DNA of 64,000 nt from Roseateles_B flavus (GTDB lineage Bacteria; Pseudomonadota; Gammaproteobacteria; Burkholderiales; Burkholderiaceae_C). This document shows positions 58,764 through 64,000 of this stretch, in pieces. The notes beneath the pieces were generated by a model that was not told the origin of the DNA, searched no databases, and saw only the letters and a list, made by a program, of their open reading frames with translations. The DNA lies in contig NZ_JBDPZC010000012.1 of the NCBI RefSeq assembly GCF_039872765.1, positions 62,001-126,000 on the forward strand, given 5' to 3'. The first letter of the stretch is position 1. Each line of letters begins with the position of its first letter. The translations under genes and the position numbers were made by a program.

Positions 58764-58777
58764 GGGTCAGGTCTTGC
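58764..58777 (+). repeat. Copy of the 14-base repeat GGGTCAGGTCTTGC
   Basis: Exact intergenic copy upstream of czcI, preceded by an extra GG (CCGGGGTCAGG). No coding constraint applies here. Confidence 0.55.
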
Positions 58778-58796
58778 GGGCCGGCGCATCGGATCC

Positions 58797-58839
58797 TCAA
58801 CTGTCGACAGTTGAAAGCCTGTAGCAGCTCCGGAGTCAA
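58797..58839 (-). promoter_or_regulatory. Candidate MerR-type promoter and 18-bp palindrome upstream of czcI
   Basis: On the minus strand TTGACT (58839-58834) is followed, after a 19-base spacer containing the imperfect dyad CTCCGGAGC-T-GCTACAGG, by TCAACT (58814-58809). A 19-base spacer with central dyad and the sequence GCTACAGG are hallmarks of promoters controlled by MerR-family metal sensors of the PbrR/CadR group. The -10 box overlaps a perfect 18-bp palindrome, TCAACTGTC-GACAGTTGA (58797-58814). No MerR-type gene is in the window. Confidence 0.6.
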
Positions 58840-58936
58840 GCGTGAAGCCGCGGACCGGCGGCCGCGCCCCTGTTTCAGCCGCTGCACCCACAGCTGCCGC
58901 GCCCGCGCAGCAGGGCGCTGCGGGCGCGCAGGGCGT

Positions 58937-60127
58937 TCAGGGCGGCGTCCGCAGACGCCCCAGCCCTATCAGCGTCCCGAAGGCCAGCAGGCCCAGCGCG
59001 GTGGTGAGCCAGAGGGCCTGCCCCTGCCAGCGGTCCAGCGCGAGGCCGAACAGCCACGGCGCGAAGGCCTGGGCGACGCGTGCCGGCAGCATCAACAGAC
59101 CCTGGCGATGGCCGTAGCCTTGTGCGCCGAAGATCACCAGCGGCAAGGTGCCCTTGGCGATGGTCAGCACGCCATTGCCTGCCCCATGCAGGATGCCGAA
59201 TGCCGCCCCCGCCGGGCCACCGAGGATCAGAAGACCGAGCGCGCCCAGCGGGTGCGCCAGCGTGGCCAGACGCGCCGACAGCAGCGGATGCACGCGGCGC
59301 AGGAATCCAAACTCGAACAGGCGCGCGGCCACCTGCGAGGGACCGATCAGTGCAGCAATGGCCACGGCACCCGCCACCCCAATGCCGAAGCCCTGGAGCA
59401 AGCGCGGGAAGTGCGCGGCCATGGCGGTGCTGGTGAACCAGGTCGTGGCGAACACCAGGGACAGGGCCACTACGGGGCCCAGGCCGGGCTCGGGGGTGGC
59501 CCCCAGCTCACCTGAATCGCCCTGGCTCGGGCCGGCCGCATCGTGTGCCGGTTCGGCCCGCGGCAGGCTCAGGTTCAGGGGCAACCCCGCCAGCACATGC
59601 AGCGCGGCCCAGGTCCAGCAGGCCTCGCGCCAGCCCCACTGCGCGCTCAGCCAGGCACTCAGCGGCCAGCCCACCGTGCTGGCGAAGCCGGCGATGAGGG
59701 TGATGCCGGTGATCATCTGGCGGGACTCCAGCCGATGCAGGCGGACCAGCGTCGCGAAGGCGGCCTCGTACAGCCCGCTGCCCATCGCGAGGCCCATGAC
59801 CACCCAGGCCAGCAGCAGGCTGGTGAAGCCCGTGCTCGTCGCCATCAGCGCCAGGCCGGCCGCAAAGAGGCAGCTGGTGGCGGCGAGCACGCGCCGGCCG
59901 CCTTGCTGGTCGATCATCCGCCCCGCATGCGGGCCGACCAGTGCCGACACCACCAGGGCCACCGAGAAGGCCGCGAAGATGTCGGGTGTGGCCAGCCCCA
60001 GCGAGCGGGCCATGGGCTGGGCCAGCATCGCCGGGAGATAGTAGGACGAGGCCCAGGCCAGGGTCTGGGCCAGGCCCAGCGCGATGACCGTCGTGGTGCG
60101 GCGCTGGCGCATGCTCAGCCGCAGCAC
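58937..60127 (-). CDS. MFS transporter, last gene of the arsenic cluster
   Basis: Twelve-helix major facilitator of 396 residues. The cytoplasmic loop 2-3 motif appears as GPHAGRMIDQQGGRRVL, and helix-rich segments continue to the end. The start Met at 60127 overlaps the end of the upstream arsN2-arsO gene by 13 bases, so it is translated with it. MFS proteins in this position (with ArsO or ArsN2) are suspected to export arsenic derivatives or organoarsenicals; substrate unproven. Confidence 0.88.
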   Translation of the reverse strand: MLRLSMRQRRTTTVIALGLAQTLAWASSYYLPAMLAQPMARSLGLATPDIFAAFSVALVVSALVGPHAGRMIDQQGGRRVLAATSCLFAAGLALMATSTGFTSLLLAWVVMGLAMGSGLYEAAFATLVRLHRLESRQMITGITLIAGFASTVGWPLSAWLSAQWGWREACWTWAALHVLAGLPLNLSLPRAEPAHDAAGPSQGDSGELGATPEPGLGPVVALSLVFATTWFTSTAMAAHFPRLLQGFGIGVAGAVAIAALIGPSQVAARLFEFGFLRRVHPLLSARLATLAHPLGALGLLILGGPAGAAFGILHGAGNGVLTIAKGTLPLVIFGAQGYGHRQGLLMLPARVAQAFAPWLFGLALDRWQGQALWLTTALGLLAFGTLIGLGRLRTPP

Positions 60128-62007
60128 CGGGCGGCAGGCGCTGCCGCTTCCCGGGTGGGCTTGGGGCCGCAGCAGGACGAGCTTGCGGGGGCCGTGATCG
60201 AGAGGGGGGAGGCCCCCCCGGCAAGCGCCTCGGCGGCAGGCCTCGTCTCGGCCGGAGCGCCGCAGCAGGCGCTGCTGCCGGCATCCGCATCAGCGGCGCC
60301 GAGGGAGCACACGCCCGTCTCCGGCAGGTCCAGCTCGACCCGGTCGGCAGCTTCCAGGTCACCCGCCAGGGCGGCAACGACGGAGCGCGCCTGTTCGAAG
60401 CCGGTGGCCATCAGAAAGGTCGGCGCACGGCCATAGCTCTTCACGCCCACGGTGTAGAAGCCCGGCTCCGGATGCGACAGCTCGCGATGGCCGTGCGGCC
60501 GCACGGTGCCGCAGCTGTGCAGGTTCGGGTCGATCAGCGGGCCCAGGGCCTCGGTGGACTCCAGCCAGGGATCGAGCTTGAGGCGCAGCTCGCTGCCGAT
60601 GCGCAAGTCGGGGCGCTGGCCGGTGGCGCAGATGATCTCGTCGATGCCGGGCACCTCGATGGGCTGCTGCTGCGCATCCGTGCCCAGGACGGTCAGCTGG
60701 CCCGAGGACTCCCGGCGGACCTCGGTGATGCGCAGGCCGCTGAAGAACTCCATCTCCGCGCTCTCGCGCAGGCGCTGCAGCGCGCTGCCGAGCTCGCCGC
60801 GCGCAGGCAGCGCATCCGCACTGCCACCGCCGAAGACGCGTTGCAGCGAGGGCGAGCGCACCGCCCACGCCAGCCGGGTGCCCGGGGCCTGCCGGGCCAG
60901 CTCGGCCAGGTACAGCAGGGCGTTGGCCGCCGAGTGCCCGGCGCCCACCACCAGGGTCCGCTTGCCCGTGTAGCGCAGGCGCTGCGCGCCGAGCACGTCG
61001 GGGATGCCATGGAAGATCTGAGACGCCGCTGCCGCCTCGCCGAGCGCCGGCAGGCCATTGGCGCCCAGGGGATTGGGCGTGCTCCAGGTGCCTGTGGCGT
61101 CGATGACGGCGCGGGCGCGCAAGCTCTGCTCGCGCCCGTCCTGCACATAGCGCACGACAAAGGCGGCCTGGTCTCGCCCGGTGCTCTTGACCTTGTCGTA
61201 GCCCTCGCGGCTGAGGGCGGTCACGCGGGCCCCAAGCTTCAAGGCACAGGCCACCGCAGGCAGTGCTGCGAAAGGCTTCAGGACGCGCTCGACCACCTCG
61301 GCCGCAAACGGCAGTTCGGCGTCAGGTGGAGCCATCCAGCCGGTCGGCGCCAGCAGCCGGGCCATGCTGGCGTCGATGTTGTACTGCCAGGGGGAGAACA
61401 GGCGCACATGGCCGTAGTCCTGGAGATGGGTGCCCACCTCACGCCCGGCCTCCAGCACCACGAAGGGCAGGCCGCGCTCGATCAGCTGGGCTGCCGCGGC
61501 CAGGCCCACCGGGCCCGCACCGAGCACGGCGACGGGCAGACCGTCCTGCGCCTTCGGCAGCTCACGCAGGGTCAGGCTCATGAAGGCGGCGCAGGCCGGG
61601 CAGGCGCCCTGGAACTCGGCCGAGGCCTTGAGGGCCGCCGGCGCCTCAGCCAGCGTGCCGCGCTTGAAGCCGTACTGTGCGAAGTACTCCGGCGCGGTCA
61701 CGGTCAGCAGGTGGAGCGAGGCGATGTCCCGGGCGCGCGCCTGCTGCAGCAGGGTCTGCAGCATCAGCCGGCCGATGCCCTTCTTGTGCAGCCCCGGGGC
61801 CACGGCCACCGAGCGCAGCAGCGCCACGGCGCCATAGACCTCGGCGCCGGCACAGCCGACGACCCCGCCGTTCGAGACGGCCAGCACAGAGGTCGCGAGG
61901 TGCTCGCGAGCCCCTTCGGTGGGGAGCTTGTTGGCCAGCAGCAGGGCTTCGATGGCGGGCCAGTCGGAGGCGCCGGCCTGGCGAAGGGAGACTGGGTTCA
62001 GCAACAT
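60115..62007 (-). CDS. ArsN2-ArsO fusion: GNAT acetyltransferase joined to FAD monooxygenase
   Basis: Protein of 630 residues combining two enzymes of arsenic resistance. Residues 1-148 are a GNAT acetyltransferase of the ArsN2 type (SVAVAPGLHKKGIGRLML, acetyl-CoA loop; CPACAAFM). Residues of about 158 onward are a flavin monooxygenase of the ArsO type with FAD motif AVLGAGPVGLAAAAQL (163-168), second Rossmann motif TLVVGAGHSAANALLYL, and ICATGQRPD. The C-terminus is a low-complexity tail with three CC pairs (ACCGAP, SCCGPK, RCCG). ArsN proteins detoxify phosphinothricin-like compounds or arsenic; ArsO probably oxidises a methylated or thiol-bound arsenical. Start at 62007 (MLLNPVSLRQ). Confidence 0.85.
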   Translation of the reverse strand: MLLNPVSLRQAGASDWPAIEALLLANKLPTEGAREHLATSVLAVSNGGVVGCAGAEVYGAVALLRSVAVAPGLHKKGIGRLMLQTLLQQARARDIASLHLLTVTAPEYFAQYGFKRGTLAEAPAALKASAEFQGACPACAAFMSLTLRELPKAQDGLPVAVLGAGPVGLAAAAQLIERGLPFVVLEAGREVGTHLQDYGHVRLFSPWQYNIDASMARLLAPTGWMAPPDAELPFAAEVVERVLKPFAALPAVACALKLGARVTALSREGYDKVKSTGRDQAAFVVRYVQDGREQSLRARAVIDATGTWSTPNPLGANGLPALGEAAAASQIFHGIPDVLGAQRLRYTGKRTLVVGAGHSAANALLYLAELARQAPGTRLAWAVRSPSLQRVFGGGSADALPARGELGSALQRLRESAEMEFFSGLRITEVRRESSGQLTVLGTDAQQQPIEVPGIDEIICATGQRPDLRIGSELRLKLDPWLESTEALGPLIDPNLHSCGTVRPHGHRELSHPEPGFYTVGVKSYGRAPTFLMATGFEQARSVVAALAGDLEAADRVELDLPETGVCSLGAADADAGSSACCGAPAETRPAAEALAGGASPLSITAPASSSCCGPKPTREAAAPAARCCG

Positions 62008-62513
62008 GATGGTTTGTCCTTGACGTTCTTGACGTCCTTGGCCTCGGGCGGCGGTAGGCAGCACATGGCCGCCTGGTCTTCCCGCAGGGCCTGAAGCAGC
62101 AGCAACAGGGATTGCTCGACGGCAGCGCGCTGGCGCTCGCCCAGGCGGTCCAGCAGCTGGTCCGCGTGGGCGTCGAGCGTGTGGTTCAGTTCACGGACGG
62201 TGCGCACGCCGTCGGCGGTGAGCGTGACGAGCCAGCTCCTTGCGTCGGACGGGTTCGGCTCCTTGGTCACCCAGCCACGGGCTGCCATGGCTTCCACCGC
62301 GCGCGACACCCAGCTCTTCTCCAGGCTGACCCGCGTGCCCAACTCCGACAGCGGCAAGGGCCCGGAGCGCGCCAGCTCGGTCAGCAGGTGGCACTGGGTG
62401 CTGGTGGTGCGACAGCAGTCCGCGACCACGCGCTGCGCTCGCGTGTAGAGGCGAGCCACTTCGCGCAGCAGGCTGCCGGGGCTGGATGCGGAGGAGGCGG
62501 GTGCTTTGGGCAT
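61998..62513 (-). CDS. MarR-type regulator with cysteine pairs, arsenic cluster
   Basis: Protein of 171 residues with a MarR winged helix (LSELGTRVSLEKSWVSRAVEAMAARGWVTKEP). Cysteines occur as C33-C34 and C41 (VVADCCRTTSTQC), C151-C152, and C170-C171 at the end. Paired cysteines near the DNA-binding domain would suit sensing of As(III) or other thiophilic metals, which MarR proteins only rarely do. The start at 62513 (MPKAPASS) is favoured because a good -35/-10 pair lies just upstream, leaving a 23-base leader; a Met at 62561 would lie upstream of the transcription start. It overlaps the arsN2-arsO gene by 10 bases. Confidence 0.8.
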   Translation of the reverse strand: MPKAPASSASSPGSLLREVARLYTRAQRVVADCCRTTSTQCHLLTELARSGPLPLSELGTRVSLEKSWVSRAVEAMAARGWVTKEPNPSDARSWLVTLTADGVRTVRELNHTLDAHADQLLDRLGERQRAAVEQSLLLLLQALREDQAAMCCLPPPEAKDVKNVKDKPSCC

Positions 62514-62542
62514 GTGGGTGTGCAGGGCAACGACTTGGGCGC

Positions 62543-62581
62543 ACGATAGAAAGCTCCTCATAGGTTGTCAATAGCAACTAT
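62543..62581 (-). promoter_or_regulatory. Promoter and overlapping MarR operator of the arsenic sub-operon
   Basis: On the minus strand TTGACA (62571-62566), 17-base spacer, TATCGT (62548-62543) form a good sigma-70-type promoter. An imperfect palindrome, ATAGTTG and CAACCTAT arms (62560-62581), covers the -35 box, in the manner of MarR operators. Binding would block RNA polymerase, giving autoregulation of the MarR gene and co-transcribed enzymes. Confidence 0.65.
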
Positions 62582-62620
62582 CCGGGCCAAGAGAACGGGG
62601 CCGCGGCCCCGTCCGTCAGG

Positions 62621-62634
62621 GGGTCAGGTCTTGC
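62621..62634 (+). repeat. Copy of the 14-base repeat GGGTCAGGTCTTGC
   Basis: Exact copy whose reverse complement (GCAAGACCTGACCC) carries the stop codon TGA of the aquaglyceroporin gene. Its sequence also covers the last two codons (Lys-Thr). Confidence 0.55.
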
Positions 62635-63334
62635 GCGCTGGCCTGGCTTCTTCTTCCTCGCCCTGAGCTGATGCGCCCCTTGGGGACAGCAGGCGCGCCG
62701 CGCCGACGGCCAGGCCGGCGCCCACCAGCTGCGCCAGCACGAAGCCCGGTGCACTGGCCGGAGCGATGCCGGCGAAGCTGTCGCTGAACATGCGACCGAA
62801 CACCGCCGCAGGATTGGCAAATGACGTGGAGGCGGTGAACCAGTAGGCCGCGCCGATATAGGCGGCCACCAGGGATGAGGCCCGCCCGGCAGGGGCCCGC
62901 AGGATCACCAGCAGCAGCCCGAAGGTGGCCACGGCCTCGGCGATCCACTGCCCCACGCCGCCCCTCAGCTTGCCGGACCACTGCAGGAGGCTCAGGTCGA
63001 ACATGGCGTGGGCCAGCCACGCGCCTGCCATGGCACCGAGCAACTGGACCAGCACATAGGGTCCCAGTAGGCCCATGGGCAGCTCGCCGCGCGCGGCCAT
63101 CACCAGCGAGACCGCCGGATTGAAGTGCGCGCCGCTGAGCGGGCCGAACACCTCGATGAGGACATAGAGGCCGCCCACGGTGGCCGCCGTATTGGCCAGC
63201 AGCGCGAGGGCCACGTTGCCGCCGGCCAAGTGCTCGGCCATGATGCCGGAGCCGATCACCACGGCCAGCAGCAGCGCCGTGCCCAGGCCTTCGGCCAGCA
63301 GCTTCTGAGAGGGGCGTGCAGTCATGACGTGCAT
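62624..63334 (-). CDS. aqpS: Aquaglyceroporin of the arsenic cluster (AqpS-like)
   Basis: MIP-family channel of 236 residues with six membrane helices and two half-helices bearing NPA motifs: first SGAHFNPAVSLV, second TSFANPAAVFGR. In ars operons such channels (AqpS in Sinorhizobium) pass arsenite or methylarsenite down their gradient. Followed by the MarR gene and preceded by arsC with only one base in between, so co-transcribed. The C-terminus is charged (EEEEARPARKT) and overlaps a 14-base repeat. Start Met 63334 or 63325. Confidence 0.88.
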   Translation of the reverse strand: MHVMTARPSQKLLAEGLGTALLLAVVIGSGIMAEHLAGGNVALALLANTAATVGGLYVLIEVFGPLSGAHFNPAVSLVMAARGELPMGLLGPYVLVQLLGAMAGAWLAHAMFDLSLLQWSGKLRGGVGQWIAEAVATFGLLLVILRAPAGRASSLVAAYIGAAYWFTASTSFANPAAVFGRMFSDSFAGIAPASAPGFVLAQLVGAGLAVGAARLLSPRGASAQGEEEEARPARKT

Positions 63335-63335
63335 C

Positions 63336-63839
63336 TCAGCTCTTGGCGATGGCGTTCAGGGCCGCCAGCAGTTCAGGCTTGCCCAGGGTTTCCAGCGGGA
63401 GCTGCAGCAGCTGCACCATGCGATAGCCGATGGCCTGGCGGGTCAGCTCGAAGGCGCGGCGCTTGCCCTCGTCGCCCCCTTCGGCATAGGAGGGATCGGG
63501 GTAGCCCCAATGCACCTTCACCGGCTGGCCCTGGCCGCCGAAGAAGACCGGACACTGTTCCGCTGCCGCGCTGTCGCAGACGGTGATCACGATGGACAGC
63601 GGCGGCGCCTCGGGCGTGGTGAACTCGTCCCAGCTCTTGCTGCGATAGCCGCTGACGTCGACGCCTGCGTTGCTCAGGGCCTCGAGCGCGAAGGGGTTGA
63701 GGCGGCCACTGGGCGCGCTGCCGGCGCTGAAGGCCTTCACGTCCTTGCCCAGCCTGGCGGCGAGATGGTTCAGCATGCCCTCGGAGAGCACGCTGCGGGC
63801 GGAGTTGTGGGTGCAGAGGATGAGGACGTTGGTGGTCAT
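63336..63839 (-). CDS. arsC: Arsenate reductase, thioredoxin-coupled LMW-phosphatase type
   Basis: Enzyme of 167 residues reducing arsenate to arsenite. The P-loop is CTHNSARS with nucleophile C9, and the relay cysteines are C88 and C96 (VCDSAAAEQCPVF), the set needed for a thioredoxin-linked ArsC. Downstream GYPDPSYAEG matches the family. The start at 63839 (MTTNVLILC) is fixed by the fold, although the frame is open further up. It lies 47 bases after arsR and 1 base before the aquaglyceroporin gene. Confidence 0.92.
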   Translation of the reverse strand: MTTNVLILCTHNSARSVLSEGMLNHLAARLGKDVKAFSAGSAPSGRLNPFALEALSNAGVDVSGYRSKSWDEFTTPEAPPLSIVITVCDSAAAEQCPVFFGGQGQPVKVHWGYPDPSYAEGGDEGKRRAFELTRQAIGYRMVQLLQLPLETLGKPELLAALNAIAKS

Positions 63840-63886
63840 GGGGCGGACTTGGGTGGGTCGCGGGGCTGCCGGCGCAAAGCGTCCGC

Positions 63887-64000
63887 TCAGCAGGCGCAAT
63901 GGGTCGTCGAGGCGGGCAGGCAGGCCTCGCCCTGGCAGCAGTTCTCCGTGAGAAAGGCCAGCAGCTCGTTCATGTGTTCGAAGGCGGCGCGGTACACCAC
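63887..64000 (-). CDS. arsR: ArsR-type regulator, C-terminal fragment
   Basis: The last 37 residues of a protein that continues beyond the window: RAAFEHMNELLAFLTENCCQG and a Cys-rich end CLPASTTHCAC with stop TGA at 63889-63887. RAxFxxMNxLLAFLTENCC is the typical end of ArsR/SmtB arsenic regulators. It should lead the operon arsR-arsC-aqpS. The DNA-binding part is off the window, so identity rests on the tail and context. Confidence 0.8.
   Translation of the reverse strand: MVYRAAFEHMNELLAFLTENCCQGEACLPASTTHCAC

Noticed and set aside
62514..62561. MarR start at 62561
   Set aside because: It lies inside the operator and upstream of the predicted transcription start, so Met 62513 is favoured. 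A leaderless or alternative promoter could still revive it.

Overview
The window is 64 kb of very GC-rich, tightly packed chromosome from what looks like a betaproteobacterium of the order Burkholderiales, probably the Roseateles/Rubrivivax/Mitsuaria group. I base this on family content and codon use (a split kdsD-kdsC-lptC lipopolysaccharide cluster, a Glu dehydrogenase of the beta type, a short glycine-rich RRM protein, GGDEF/HDOD signalling proteins and a czcICBA metal-efflux set). No database search was possible. I see no tRNA, rRNA, CRISPR array, complete insertion sequence or prophage.

Left part (1-31 kb), mostly housekeeping: a truncated penicillin-binding protein 1C, a diguanylate cyclase, an HDOD protein, a TauE/SafE-type transporter behind an unusual structured leader, a phosphoesterase/RDD pair, a DTW tRNA-modification enzyme, an AsnC/Lrp regulator divergent from an EamA exporter, an SNF2 helicase, an M17 aminopeptidase, a GMC oxidoreductase with a nitronate monooxygenase, a four-gene membrane/cobalamin-binding operon, a glycine-rich RNA-binding protein, a DUF5916-type protein, kdsD-kdsC-lptC, and glutamate dehydrogenase.

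Middle part (31.4-40.4 kb), the most interesting: eight minus-strand genes read as one unit and look like a biosynthetic locus for a ribosomally made, post-translationally modified peptide (RiPP). They encode a 52-residue precursor with one cysteine (40235-40393), an intrinsic terminator just after it, a membrane M50 protease with a soluble N-terminal domain, an LpxL-like acyltransferase homologue lacking the usual catalytic acid, a radical SAM/SPASM maturase, a secreted protein of unknown function, and a tripartite exporter (MacA-like adaptor, separate ATPase, MacB/FtsX-type permease). A plausible scheme is that the precursor is modified by the SAM enzyme (and perhaps the acyltransferase homologue), cut by the membrane protease and exported by the MacAB-like pump. 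I cannot match the set to a named RiPP class.

Right part (40.7-64 kb): a K+/H+ antiporter of the KefB/YbaL type, an OafA-type acyltransferase with SGNH domain, a phosphatase/EthD/acyl-CoA dehydrogenase run, a PAS-GGDEF cyclase, apt, a cytochrome P450 and a dienelactone hydrolase. Then come two stress islands on the minus strand: czcICBA for divalent metal efflux, with a candidate MerR-type promoter, and an arsenic cluster (arsR partial, arsC, aquaglyceroporin, a cysteine-rich MarR regulator with its own operator, a natural ArsN2-ArsO fusion protein, and an MFS transporter). A 14-base sequence (GGGTCAGGTCTTGC) occurs four times exactly and once with a mismatch, including next to the metal genes, and may be a remnant of a repetitive element.
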